From NCBI GenBank assembly GCA_016194745.1, contig JACQBA010000015.1, positions 217,358-281,357 on the forward strand: a stretch of 64,000 nucleotides of DNA. The letters run 5' to 3'. The position numbers and the translations under genes are program-made. Position 1 is the first letter of the stretch. Each line of letters begins with the position of its first letter. The notes under the pieces were generated by a model. It worked only from the letters and a program-made list of their open reading frames with translations, was not told the origin of the DNA and ran no database searches. Positions 40,641 to 49,403 of this stretch are shown here, in pieces. This DNA comes from Elusimicrobiota bacterium. Its GTDB lineage: Bacteria; Elusimicrobiota; Elusimicrobia; UBA1565; JACRDR01.

Positions 40641-42335
40641 GTGGCTGACCGGCACCTTGACGGGCGGCCGGAGGGGCGGCACACTGGTTCGATCGAGACG
40701 GCGAGCGAGCGACGGTGGGATTTGCTTTTTCTCGGGGCCTGCGCGGCGGCTCCGGTGCTGCTGCATCTCGGGGCGCTCGGGTTCTACAGCGATGACTGGG
40801 CGTTCCTGCGCGTGGCCGCGCTGGCGAGGCCGAATACGTTCGCGGGCGTATTCTCGGATCTCTTGATCTCCGGCCTCTGGGACCGGCCGGTCGAGGCGCT
40901 TTGTTGGGCGGCGGGGTATTCGTTGTTCGGACTCGGCCCTCCCTTTCGCGCGCTCGGGTATCACGAGCTCAATCTCGCGGTCAACGTCGTCGGCATCTGG
41001 CTCCTGTACCTCGCGCTCGTGCGGCTGCGCGCGGGCAGGTCGAAAGCGCTCGCGGCCGCGGCTCTCTATGCGGTCCTCCCCCACTACTCGACGGATCGTC
41101 TCTGGGCGTCGGCGCTGCACATGGACCTCATGATGACGCTCTACTTCGCGAGCCTGCTCGCCGACTTGGAGGCCCTCGGCTCGCAGCGCTACCGGCTCTG
41201 GCGCGCGACGTCGCTGATTTGCATGGTCGTCGCGCTTCTGGGCTACGAGCTCGCCCTGCCGCTCTTCGTCGCGAGCTTGATCGTCCTGAGGCTCGAGGCC
41301 GGACGCCTGACGACGAAGGCGCTCGAGCGGTGGCGCTGGACGGCGGCGACGACGGTGGGGACACTCGTCCTTCTCATGGCCCAAAAGTTCGCCTTCAGCC
41401 CGCGTCTGAAAAGTTCGAATGCGGGATTCTTGATGAAGCTCGTCTCCGGCATCGCTCGCTACTTCCGCGCGCTCTGCGAGGCGGGCTGGATCAGCGCGGT
41501 CGACTACGGCGCGGCGCTGCCGAGGACCGCGTGGCGGCTCGCGTCCGAACGCTTCGACCCGCGGATTCTGGCGCTCGCGCTCGTCGTCGCGACCGCGGCC
41601 TTCTGCCTCTTGCGGCGCGCCGCGCGCGCGGACGCCGCCGAGAACCGGGAGGCGAAGAGCGACGGAGCCTTGGCCGCGCTGGGCCTCCTCGTCTTCGGCC
41701 TCGGCTACGGCGTCTTCTTGGGCGTGGGCGTCGACGTCACGTCGACGGGGCTCGGCAACCGGGCGAACCAGGTCGCGGCGCTCGGCGCGGCCCTCGTCAT
41801 GGCCTCCGCGGCGGGCCGGCTCGGCGTGCGCGGCCCGACGGTGTTCGCCGGGACGGTCGCGCTCGCCGCGGGTCTCTCCTGCTTCGTTTCGGCTTCGATC
41901 GCCCCGTACTGGGCGGCCGCGTGGACGAAGGAGCAGGAGGTCGCAGCCGACATCCGCGCGCGCTTCGACGACCTGCCTCGCGGCGGAACCTTCCTCTTGG
42001 ACGGAGTCTGCCCGTTCGTGGGTCCGGCGACGGTGTTTCAATCCTCGTGGGACCTGCAGGGCATGCTCTCGGTCCTCTACGGGGACCAGAGCTGCAAGGC
42101 GGACGTGGTGAATGAGACCCTCAAGTTCGAGGAGCACGTGTTCACAAAGGACTTCTACGGCTGGGCGTACCCGTATCCCTACGGTGAGAACGTGATCCTG
42201 TTCAACTTCAAGACGAAGGAGACGCTGCGGCTCAAGGACAGGAAGACCGCCCTCGAGTACTTCGCCCGCCATCCGATCGACCACGCGGCCGAGTGCGGAA
42301 AGAGCGCCGACGGCAAGGGGGTGCGGGTGTTTTGA
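40641..42335 (+). CDS. Polytopic membrane protein, putative GT-C glycosyltransferase
   Basis: About 564 residues from GTG 40641, after which the frame becomes clearly coding (TASERRWDLLFLGACAAAPV). Some ten helices follow. The first periplasmic loop holds LGFYSDDWAFLRVAALAR, a Asp-Asp pair in the place of the catalytic D in GT-C/PMT-type enzymes, which use polyprenyl-phosphate sugars. The C-terminal periplasmic part (FLLDGVCPFVGPATVFQSSW) is soluble. It overlaps the SGNH gene by TTGA. Glycosyl transfer is inferred, not proven. Confidence 0.6.
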   Translation: MADRHLDGRPEGRHTGSIETASERRWDLLFLGACAAAPVLLHLGALGFYSDDWAFLRVAALARPNTFAGVFSDLLISGLWDRPVEALCWAAGYSLFGLGPPFRALGYHELNLAVNVVGIWLLYLALVRLRAGRSKALAAAALYAVLPHYSTDRLWASALHMDLMMTLYFASLLADLEALGSQRYRLWRATSLICMVVALLGYELALPLFVASLIVLRLEAGRLTTKALERWRWTAATTVGTLVLLMAQKFAFSPRLKSSNAGFLMKLVSGIARYFRALCEAGWISAVDYGAALPRTAWRLASERFDPRILALALVVATAAFCLLRRAARADAAENREAKSDGALAALGLLVFGLGYGVFLGVGVDVTSTGLGNRANQVAALGAALVMASAAGRLGVRGPTVFAGTVALAAGLSCFVSASIAPYWAAAWTKEQEVAADIRARFDDLPRGGTFLLDGVCPFVGPATVFQSSWDLQGMLSVLYGDQSCKADVVNETLKFEEHVFTKDFYGWAYPYPYGENVILFNFKTKETLRLKDRKTALEYFARHPIDHAAECGKSADGKGVRVF

Positions 42336-43792
42336 AGACGAGACTGCTCCTCGTCGCCGCGGCGCTGCTCTCTCTCGCGCGGACCGGCATCCGGCGCGCG
42401 CCCGCGCCGGACGCCTTCGAGCTCTACGTGATCGGCGAGTCGACGCCCGCCGGCGTCCCGTACCCGCGCTTCAACACCGCCTGGCTCGTGAAGGAAATGC
42501 TCGGCGGCGAGGCGATGGGGCTTCCCATCCGGACGATAAGCTTGGCCGCCGCGCACAATTCTATCTACCCGCAGGAGATGGCGCTCGAGGAGGCGCTCGC
42601 GAGGCGCAATCCCTCGAACCCCGGCGCGGTCCTTGTCTACTCGGGCAACAACGACAACGGCCGCAGCGAGCCGATGACCGCCGCGGAGCGCGTGAAGGAG
42701 GCCGTGCTCTTCCGCGTCCGGCCGCTCGCGCGGCTGATCTATTATCTGGAGCGGCGCCGCCGGATGTCGAGCCAGCGGAGTCTTGAAACGTTCGAGTATC
42801 ATTTGAACCAGGCGGTCTCGCACGCGAAGCGCCATGGGCTGCGCGTGGTCTTGTCCACCGTAGTCAGCAATGTCGCGGATATTCCGCCCGCGGTGGCGCT
42901 CGGCAAGACGCCGGTCGCGGAGGTCGAGCGTCTTCTCGACGCGGGCCGCGCGATCGAAGCGAAGCGCGAGTGGCTCGGCGCGATCACGTACTACGAGAGC
43001 CTCGCCGCGGCGCATCCCGACGTCGAGGCGTACGCGACGTTCCGCGTCGCCAAGTGCCGCGAGGCCATGGGCGAGCATGAGGAGGCAAATCGCCTCTACT
43101 GGCGCTGCGTCGAGATGAACAAGGACGACCAGTTCGGGCGCGCGACTCCGGCGCTGAACGAAGTCATCCGCCGCACCGGCAAGGCGCGCGGCGTCCACAC
43201 GTTCCTAGCGCAAGAGACCTTCTCGGAGCGCGCCCCGCACCGGGTCCCGGGCTACGATCTCATCATGGACGGCCAGCACCCGACGATGGCGGGGCACATG
43301 CTGCTCGCTAGCGGGTTCGCGGTGAGCCTGGCGGGCCCGGGGATCGCGGTGCGGTGGTATCCGTCGAAGCCGGAGGAGGTGTTCGAGCGACTCAAGTACA
43401 CGAAGGAGGACCACGCCGAGGCGTACCTCTCGGCCGCGCGCTGGCTATTTAGCGTCTCCGCGGAGAACGCCTATTCTCGCGAGCGCCTCGACCGCGCGCA
43501 ATACTACTTCGACTGGGTGACGAAGCGCGACCCCGAGAACTTCTCGGGCTGGCTAGGACTCGGCCTCGTCGCCATGGCGCGCCGAGGCCTCCTCGTGACC
43601 AAGGCCGACCTCGACTGGCTCGGCACCTACGACCTCTACTACGGCGGCTCCTACGCGGTCCCTCTCAAGGATATTCCGGAGATCGTCAAGAAGCTCCGCG
43701 AGCACAAGATCGCGGAGCCCTTGATCGTCAGGATTGAGACCGCTTCAAAGAACCAGCGTCCCGCACAGCTCCAGTCGCGCCCGAACTACTGA
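42332..43792 (+). CDS. Anchored SGNH/GDSL-hydrolase-like protein (A)
   Basis: A 486-residue protein with a signal/anchor (LLLVAAALLSLARTGIRRAP) and the SGNH blocks: block I ELYVIGESTPAGVPY with presumed nucleophile Ser37, block III LVYSGNNDNGRS with the GN-ND pattern, and block V DGQHPTMAGHMLLASGF with Asp and His. The C-terminal region contains TPR-like helices (EAYLSAARWLFSVSAENAYS). SGNH enzymes remove or transfer acyl groups on sugars. TTG 42332 overlaps the upstream stop (TTGA). It converges with and overlaps the HEAT-like gene by 7 nt. Confidence 0.75.
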   Translation: MKTRLLLVAAALLSLARTGIRRAPAPDAFELYVIGESTPAGVPYPRFNTAWLVKEMLGGEAMGLPIRTISLAAAHNSIYPQEMALEEALARRNPSNPGAVLVYSGNNDNGRSEPMTAAERVKEAVLFRVRPLARLIYYLERRRRMSSQRSLETFEYHLNQAVSHAKRHGLRVVLSTVVSNVADIPPAVALGKTPVAEVERLLDAGRAIEAKREWLGAITYYESLAAAHPDVEAYATFRVAKCREAMGEHEEANRLYWRCVEMNKDDQFGRATPALNEVIRRTGKARGVHTFLAQETFSERAPHRVPGYDLIMDGQHPTMAGHMLLASGFAVSLAGPGIAVRWYPSKPEEVFERLKYTKEDHAEAYLSAARWLFSVSAENAYSRERLDRAQYYFDWVTKRDPENFSGWLGLGLVAMARRGLLVTKADLDWLGTYDLYYGGSYAVPLKDIPEIVKKLREHKIAEPLIVRIETASKNQRPAQLQSRPNY

Positions 43793-45750
43793 CGCTCCGG
43801 CTGCGATAGGTAGTACTTGAGCGCTCCTCTCATCGGGATGATGAACTGATGGATCACCGTGTCGTGCGTCAGGTCCTTGGGGGCGCCCTTTTTCAGCAGG
43901 GCGTCGATCTGTTTGTCGGCGATCGTCGCGATCGCGCGCCGTTCCTTGCTCTCGGGCATGCCGTCGATGATCCTCTTGAGGCCTTCCGCCGCCTCGTAGG
44001 AGGCGCCGGGCCGATGCAGCATCGATGCCATCCACCGCGCTTCCTGGAGGAGTTCCTGGGAGCTCTGGCGGTGGGCGGCCGGCAGCCCGAACTCGGCTGC
44101 GCTCAGGTAGCTCTGAAGCTCGATGCTCGCGCTGACGGTCCTGTCGTTGCGGCTTTCCATCATCGCCTGCGCCGCGGCGCGCATGTCCGCCATCCGCGCC
44201 ACCGCTTCAGGAGTCGGCCGGTGGTTCACCATCTCGAACAAGCCCCGCGCGGCCAGGTTCGTCACCGCGGGGTCCTGCAGATGCTTGAGGAAGAAGTCCG
44301 CGAGCTTGGGGTCTCGAAGGTTCGCCAGGACGTCCAGCGCGGAATGGCGACGGTCGATGCTCGGCGATTTGTCCGCGTCCGCCATCAACGTGGCGCGCAG
44401 CGCGGCGATTTTCCCCCAATCTCCCTCCTGTTTGTAGCGGTACATCTGCCCGTTCAAGTACTTCCGGGAGAGGTCCCAGAGTTCCGGGTGTCCGGTCTGC
44501 TCGAGGAACGCCTTTTGCGTCTTCTCGTCCTTGTAGGGGAAGAGGAGGTTGTAGGCGGTATTGACTTCCTCCGGGTTCTTGGACTTCGCCATCGTCAATA
44601 GCTGCCCCTGGACGCGCTCCGCGGCTTGCGTGTCGCCGCTCTTCTTGTACTGGTGGATCAGGTCCTGCAGCCCGTGCTCGGCGAAGGGTGCCTGCGCCGG
44701 GTTCTTCAGCTGCGCGAAGAAGAGCGCCTCGTTGTTCTGATCCCGGTAGGAGCCCAGGATCCTCAGCGCGCGCTCGGCGCCGGGGACGTTCGACGCCGCG
44801 AGGCCGCGCAGGCGCTCCGCGAGCGGTCCCATCACGTCGGCGCTCACGGCGCCCAGGCCGTTCTTGAAGTCGCGCACCGCATCATTGAGTATGCCGAAGG
44901 CGGTGCCGCCGAGCCTGTCGTCGCCGAGCTTGCCCGCGAGGGAGTCGACCATCGACGCATCGAGGAAAGCGATCCCAAGGAAGCCTAGGGCGGTGGCGGC
45001 CGCGTAGCGCTCTCCCCCGTGCACGATCGCCTCGAGGTTCGACTTGAAGGCGTCGACCGCCGGCTGGCCGGCGTTCTTCATGAGGGCGTCGACCCATTTC
45101 TTCGCGCTGGCCGCGCCGTAATCGGAGTCGTGCAGGCTGGCGATCACGTGCTCGGGCCGCGGGGGCGGCGGGGGCTCGGAATAGCGCAGTCCCGCTCTTT
45201 CGGGCTCGCGCAGCCACCCGTGGAGCGGCTCGCGCACCTGCCGCCAGATCGCGTCCAGATTGCCGCGCCGGAGGTCCGTGACCGCCTTCGGCTCTCCGGC
45301 GGTCGGCGCGACGTGGTTGTCGAAGTAGCGTTGAAGAGCGCCGAAGCTCGGGACGCGGCCATTCACGGCGCCCATGAGTTGGGTCACCGACGCCAGGCTT
45401 TGGGGCGTCTTCACGTGTTCGCGCACGTCCGGGTGAGAGCGGAGGATATGCTCGAAGGCGGTGGCTTGGTCGCCGCTCAGCTTGCCGAGCTCTTCGTCGT
45501 CGGCGATGCCCTTGGATTTGAGGTACGCGCGGAGACTCTTGAGCGCCTCCTCTTTATGGGCCGCGGCGTGCTTCTCCTTGAGGTCGTCGGCCTTGGGAGG
45601 GTCCTTTTTGCAGCCCTCCTTGTCGGCGGCGCAGTCCTTCTCTTTTGTGTTCTGCGCGGGCTCTGCCGCCTTGGCGCAGAGCGCGCCGAGGAGCATCACC
45701 GCGACGAGTCCCGCCGCCCGCATCCAAATTCCGATTGCCTTGGTCACCAT
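43786..45750 (-). CDS. Exported helical-repeat (HEAT-like) protein
   Basis: About 654 residues. A hydrophobic signal (WMRAAGLVAVMLLGALCAKA) is followed by a Lys/Asp-rich stretch with two close Cys (EKDCAADKEGCKKDPPKA) and then repeated antiparallel helices (RRHSALDVLANLRDPKLADF, PAVTNLAARGLFEMVNHRP) of HEAT/Armadillo type. It is likely a periplasmic scaffold. The ATG at 45750 has a GGGGGA 4 nt upstream; an upstream ATG 18 nt earlier is possible. No close functional family is evident. Confidence 0.7.
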   Translation of the reverse strand: MVTKAIGIWMRAAGLVAVMLLGALCAKAAEPAQNTKEKDCAADKEGCKKDPPKADDLKEKHAAAHKEEALKSLRAYLKSKGIADDEELGKLSGDQATAFEHILRSHPDVREHVKTPQSLASVTQLMGAVNGRVPSFGALQRYFDNHVAPTAGEPKAVTDLRRGNLDAIWRQVREPLHGWLREPERAGLRYSEPPPPPRPEHVIASLHDSDYGAASAKKWVDALMKNAGQPAVDAFKSNLEAIVHGGERYAAATALGFLGIAFLDASMVDSLAGKLGDDRLGGTAFGILNDAVRDFKNGLGAVSADVMGPLAERLRGLAASNVPGAERALRILGSYRDQNNEALFFAQLKNPAQAPFAEHGLQDLIHQYKKSGDTQAAERVQGQLLTMAKSKNPEEVNTAYNLLFPYKDEKTQKAFLEQTGHPELWDLSRKYLNGQMYRYKQEGDWGKIAALRATLMADADKSPSIDRRHSALDVLANLRDPKLADFFLKHLQDPAVTNLAARGLFEMVNHRPTPEAVARMADMRAAAQAMMESRNDRTVSASIELQSYLSAAEFGLPAAHRQSSQELLQEARWMASMLHRPGASYEAAEGLKRIIDGMPESKERRAIATIADKQIDALLKKGAPKDLTHDTVIHQFIIPMRGALKYYLSQPERQ

Positions 45751-45930
45751 GTTTTCCCCCGGCTTCATGGGATCAGGATGGCGCAGCGGACTACAGAACG
45801 TGGGACGGAAATCTATCCGGATTCTAGGGCCCCACGGAGATCGCTCGGACGTCTAGGCCTTTTGGGGACCGCCGAAGGGACCGGAGGGCCCGGCATGTCA
45901 CGGCCGGCGGCGGGCATACTATGAGGTACG

Positions 45931-46461
45931 ATGGACGGCGACACGGACGAACGCGTCGCGCGGACGCTCGCGCCCATATTCCTCGCTCTTGTCTTGGGAG
46001 CGGCGGTCCTGCTGTTCTGGCGGACGGCGTTTTACAGCGGCGGCCTGTTCGGGTCGGGCGAGATGCGGCGGGGGCCGGTGGATATCGCGGAGCTGCAGGC
46101 CGACGCGCGGGCCTTGCCTCCCCCTCCGGCCGTCTCTCGGGGCGGGGCGGCGTCTCGCCGGGCGCCCGCGAACGATGAACGTCTTCTCGACGCGCCGCGC
46201 TCGACCCTAGTCGCCGTGGCCGGCGTCCCCGGCGGTGTGCGACGTGGCGGAGCCGGCGTCGCCTACGGCGGCGTCCGGAGCGCGCTCGAGGCGTCGAGCC
46301 GGGCGAGGGCTGCCGGGACTGCTTCCGCATCCGAAGAGTCCGCCGGCGGCTCGGCGGGAAGGCGAACTCTCGGAGGAGATGCGTCCACAGGCGCGGACTC
46401 GGGCGGGGTCACCGGCCGCGAGCGGGGCGGGGCGGGGCGTTCGGCGTCATGCCGGGCGTGA
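45931..46461 (+). CDS. Anchored low-complexity protein, N-terminal part of a frameshifted gene
   Basis: Residues 12-33 form a membrane anchor (TLAPIFLALVLGAAVLLFW), then about 140 residues of Ala/Gly/Pro/Ser/Arg-rich linker. It overlaps the next ORF by 13 nt in a different frame. A (CGGGG)x3 run just before that point makes the two frames fusable by loss of one unit (see findings). CATACT is 10 nt before the ATG. On its own the C-terminus is junk-like, so I regard the ORF as the N-terminal half of one gene. Confidence 0.55.
   Translation: MDGDTDERVARTLAPIFLALVLGAAVLLFWRTAFYSGGLFGSGEMRRGPVDIAELQADARALPPPPAVSRGGAASRRAPANDERLLDAPRSTLVAVAGVPGGVRRGGAGVAYGGVRSALEASSRARAAGTASASEESAGGSAGRRTLGGDASTGADSGGVTGRERGGAGRSASCRA
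46423..46437 (+). repeat. CGGGG pentanucleotide repeat at a frame junction
   Basis: Three perfect CGGGG units (followed by CG) lie 11 nt before the ATG of the second ORF and inside the first ORF. Deleting one unit puts both frames in register; adding two would do the same. Confidence 0.75.
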
Positions 46462-47156
46462 GCGTGGCGCAGCTCAAGCTTTCCGGAGAACGCGGCCGCG
46501 TCGGAGGCGCCTCGATCGGCGGGACCGGGCGCGGGCCGTCGGCCGCCTCGCCCGCGTATTCGGCGGTCAAGGAGCGCACGGCGCAGGCGTTGGGCGCCCG
46601 CTGGTCGCAGTACGTGAAGAACGATCCGGGCTACCTCGGCCCCGTTTTCACGGAGACCGCGCGCAAGGAGTGGAAATCGTTCATGATGGAATCGGGGATC
46701 GGCTCGACCGCGGAGTACGTCTCGAAGGCGGAACTCGAAGACGAGCGTCTGCGCGAGGAGGTGGCGAAAGTCGATCGCATCCGCGGCGAGATCGACGGGC
46801 TCGCGGCCGACGTCAAGCGGGGCATCGATCAGCTGACGCCGCTCCGGAAAGAGGCGCGCGAGAAGGCGGTGAGCGGCGACCGCCGCGGCTGCCGTGCGAT
46901 CCAAAGCTCCGCGGCCGGCATCTTCGGCAACTACAAGGCCGAATGCCAGACCGCGCACAAGCTCTACGCCGGCTGCGCCGTCCAGGGAGACGCGACGACC
47001 GAGTACTTCCGCCGCGCCGGCTGGGAGTCCGCGCGCGCGGCCGAGACCGAGCTTTGCGAGAAGGCCCACGCGGAGGCCTTCGACTTGTGCCAGCAAGTGG
47101 CCGACGCGAATCAAAACGTCCAATCCCTCCATTGCGCCCGGCCGGAGTCCGAGTAG
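46449..47156 (+). CDS. C-terminal domain of the frameshifted anchored protein
   Basis: About 235 residues: a short low-complexity start, then a helical domain with coiled coils (YVSKAELEDERLREEVAKVD, GEIDGLAADVKRGIDQLTPL) and six Cys in the C-terminal half (GDRRGCRAIQ, AECQTAHKLYAGCAVQ, ELCEKAH, FDLCQQVAD, SLHCARP). The Cys-rich region suggests disulfides in the periplasm, yet this ORF alone has no signal. In-frame fusion with the upstream anchor would resolve that. No family recognised. Confidence 0.6.
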   Translation: MPGVSVAQLKLSGERGRVGGASIGGTGRGPSAASPAYSAVKERTAQALGARWSQYVKNDPGYLGPVFTETARKEWKSFMMESGIGSTAEYVSKAELEDERLREEVAKVDRIRGEIDGLAADVKRGIDQLTPLRKEAREKAVSGDRRGCRAIQSSAAGIFGNYKAECQTAHKLYAGCAVQGDATTEYFRRAGWESARAAETELCEKAHAEAFDLCQQVADANQNVQSLHCARPESE

Positions 47157-47177
47157 AGCGGCGTCGATGAATCCCGC

Positions 47178-48161
47178 ATGAGTCGTCCGCGATCCCGGCT
47201 CTGGATATTGGTGCTCGCCGAAGTTGCCGCGCTCCTCGCGGTCGTCGAGGTCGCCGTCCGAGCCCTGGATTTGGACGGGCGCATCCTCGCCCCTCTCCTC
47301 TACTACGCGACGGCGGATTTTGAAGTGCACCGGGTCTCGGCCGACGAGGCATTGCGCTATGAGCTCAGGCCCGGCGCGAGCGCCGACTTCGGCGGCCGAC
47401 GCGTAAGCGTCAACGCGCTCGGGCTGCGCGGCGCGCCGGCCCAATCCGCGAAGGCCAAGGGCGTCCTGCGCGTCGTCTTCGCCGGCGGCTCCAACACCTA
47501 CGGCGCCTCGGTCGGCGACTCGGGCACCTATCCGGCGCAGCTCCAGGCCCGTCTCGCGCGCCGGCGGCCGGGGCGCTACGCAGTGTGGAACGCGGGAGTG
47601 TCGGCCTATACGCCGATCCAAACCGTCGCGGCGGCGCGGCGAGCCGTCCGGGACTGGTCGCCCGATCTCGTCGTCCTCCAGCTCAGCAACTGCGGCCGGC
47701 GGGCGTTCCTTCGTGGCGATCCGACGCGGCGCTACTTCGAGCGCGACCCTGACCTGTTTCGGGAAAACCTCCGCGTCTTCCCGCGCGGCCTCGGGCGGGC
47801 GGTCCTCAACTGGCGCACGCTCGGAGCGCTCGTCTTCGGCGTGAACCACCTCGCCATGCCGCCCGGCGGCGACTGGAACAACTGCGAGGGCATGCGGGAG
47901 GCCGAAGCCGCGGCGCTCGCGCGCTTCTTGACCGACGTCCGCCCGGCGACGCGGGTCGCCGTCTTGATTTACCCGGCCGGCGCGCTCGACTCCGCGATGA
48001 CTTTGCCGGCCGACGTCCCTGTCCTGCGCCTCCGCGAGAAGCTGCCGAAAGGCCACACGACCGCCTACCTCAAGCCGCACCCGTCGCGCGAGGTCTATGC
48101 GTGGTACGCGCAGACGCTGGAGGAGTGGCTGGAGTCGGGGATCCTGGCGGGTGGCCGCTAG
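47178..48161 (+). CDS. Anchored SGNH/GDSL-hydrolase-like protein (B)
   Basis: A 327-residue protein: one N-terminal helix ([20 protein letters not shown]), a short linker ([20 protein letters not shown], the N-x-x-GxRG lead-in seen in AlgX/DltD-like anchored SGNH proteins), block [21 protein letters not shown] with presumed Ser105, an Asn in LQLSNCGRR and block [12 protein letters not shown] with the His. It probably acts on acyl groups of a cell-surface polymer. The stop TAG overlaps the stop codon of a pseudogene fragment on the other strand. Confidence 0.78.
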   Translation: MSRPRSRLWILVLAEVAALLAVVEVAVRALDLDGRILAPLLYYATADFEVHRVSADEALRYELRPGASADFGGRRVSVNALGLRGAPAQSAKAKGVLRVVFAGGSNTYGASVGDSGTYPAQLQARLARRRPGRYAVWNAGVSAYTPIQTVAAARRAVRDWSPDLVVLQLSNCGRRAFLRGDPTRRYFERDPDLFRENLRVFPRGLGRAVLNWRTLGALVFGVNHLAMPPGGDWNNCEGMREAEAAALARFLTDVRPATRVAVLIYPAGALDSAMTLPADVPVLRLREKLPKGHTTAYLKPHPSREVYAWYAQTLEEWLESGILAGGR

Positions 48162-48302
48162 GCGGGCGGGTTCAATTTCTTGACGACGCGGGCGGGATTG
48201 CCGAAGACCACGGAGTAGGGCGGGACGTCCTTCGTCACGACGCTTCTCGCGCTGACGACCGCGCCCTCGCCGACGGTGACTCCGGGCAGGATGCACGCCT
48301 CG
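48158..48302 (-). pseudogene. Duplicated 3' fragment of the downstream acetyltransferase gene
   Basis: This 145-bp segment matches 48400-48544 with a constant offset of 242 and 5 mismatches. It encodes the last helix-turn and hexapeptide coils ([20 protein letters not shown] then [20 protein letters not shown]) and the stop, but nothing upstream. It is a truncated copy with no start codon of its own. Confidence 0.88.
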
Positions 48303-48323
48303 TGTCGACGGGGCGACGGCGAC

Positions 48324-48386
48324 GGTGTCAGACGTTAAGAAAGTTTAGAATTGGATCGAATCTTAACTAATTTAACGTCTGACACC
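48324..48386. repeat. 63-bp palindromic element between the duplicated segments
   Basis: A perfect 15-bp inverted repeat (GGTGTCAGACGTTAA, 48324-48338, and its complement at 48372-48386) flanks a 33-nt AT-rich centre that can itself partly pair. It is far more AT-rich than the surroundings and resembles a REP/MITE-type element. Only one copy was found in this window. Confidence 0.7.
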
Positions 48387-48399
48387 GAGGTTGAGGTTT

Positions 48400-48876
48400 C
48401 TAGGCGGGCGGGGTGAGTTTCTTGACGATGCGGGCGGGATTGCCGAAGACCACGGAGTAGGGCGGGACGTCCTTCGTCACGACGCTTCTCGCGCTGACGA
48501 CCGCGCCCTCGCCTACGGTGACTCCGGGCAGGATGCACGCCTCGAACCCGATCCACGCGCCCGTTGCGATCTTGATCGGCGCCGCGCGCCGGTCGCCGTG
48601 CGTCCCGTAATTGTCGATCAAGACCGCGTTCCAGGCGATGAGGACGTTGTCCCCGATCTCGATCGTCGTGTCGCAGACGATGCAGGAGGCGGATACGTAT
48701 GTGAACTCGCCGATCACGATGCGGCCATTGGGCCCGACGTCGAGGCAGGTCCCGTCGATCGAGGAGCCTCGCCCGAGCTTAAGGGCGACCGGCGCCCGGC
48801 TGCGGAAGCGAGCCAAGTCGCGCGCGCCGTAGAAGTAGGCCTTCGGGTGGACCTCGATATTGGCCGGGAGGTTCAT
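48400..48876 (-). CDS. Hexapeptide-repeat acetyltransferase (LbH) 1
   Basis: A 158-residue left-handed beta-helix protein: KLGRGSSIDGTCLDVGPNGR, VIGEFTYVSASCIVCDTTIE, IGDNVLIAWNAVLIDNYGTH with the catalytic-type His, [20 protein letters not shown] and the closing [17 protein letters not shown]. This is the maltose/galactoside O-acetyltransferase (WbbJ-like) family; acetyl-CoA is the usual donor and sugars the acceptor. The ATG overlaps the stop of the next acetyltransferase (TAATG). Its 3' part is the source of the nearby pseudogene. Confidence 0.88.
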   Translation of the reverse strand: MNLPANIEVHPKAYFYGARDLARFRSRAPVALKLGRGSSIDGTCLDVGPNGRIVIGEFTYVSASCIVCDTTIEIGDNVLIAWNAVLIDNYGTHGDRRAAPIKIATGAWIGFEACILPGVTVGEGAVVSARSVVTKDVPPYSVVFGNPARIVKKLTPPA

Positions 48877-49403
48877 TAAACGACCCGCGCCGGGTTGCCC
48901 AGGACCCGCGCCCCGGGCGGCACGTCCGAGATGACGACCGCGCCCGGTTCGACGCGCGCGCCCTTGCCGATGCGCACGCCCTTGAGTATTGTCGACAAGG
49001 GGCCGATCCAGACGTCGTCCTCGATCGTGATGGGCCGCGAGTCGAACGGGCGGCGCTTCTCGTCTCCAGGGTCCGTCGAGCAGGCGACCGCGTCCTTGAG
49101 GCGCTCGGCCGGGTCGACCGGATGGAAATCGGCGTCGACGATCGTCGCGCGCCAGCCGATTGTCACGCGATGGCCGACCTTGATGCCCGCCTCGGCGATG
49201 AAGAACGCTTCCCAGATCCGGCAGTCGTCCCCGATCTCGAGGTGCGCCGCCTCACCCAAGTTGAAATAGGCGCCGTCGATGGCCGTGCGCGCCCCGACCT
49301 TGGCCTCATGCCGCGTCTTGAAGCGCATGAACGGGTGGTAGCCGTCCTCGTAGCCCTGAAAGGTCGCTCCCTCGCCGAGCGTGAAATTGTCCGGCAGCTT
49401 CAT
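48876..49403 (-). CDS. Hexapeptide-repeat acetyltransferase (LbH) 2
   Basis: A 175-residue paralogue: RTAIDGAYFNLGEAAHLEIG, IGDDCRIWEAFFIAEAGIKV, HRVTIGWRATIVDADFHPVD with the catalytic-type His in the DADFHP motif of this family, ITIEDDVWIGPLSTILKGVR and a final RVLGNPARVV. It probably O-acetylates a different position or sugar than its neighbour. It overlaps the ABC exporter gene by 4 nt, so exporter and both acetyltransferases form one operon. Confidence 0.88.
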   Translation of the reverse strand: MKLPDNFTLGEGATFQGYEDGYHPFMRFKTRHEAKVGARTAIDGAYFNLGEAAHLEIGDDCRIWEAFFIAEAGIKVGHRVTIGWRATIVDADFHPVDPAERLKDAVACSTDPGDEKRRPFDSRPITIEDDVWIGPLSTILKGVRIGKGARVEPGAVVISDVPPGARVLGNPARVV

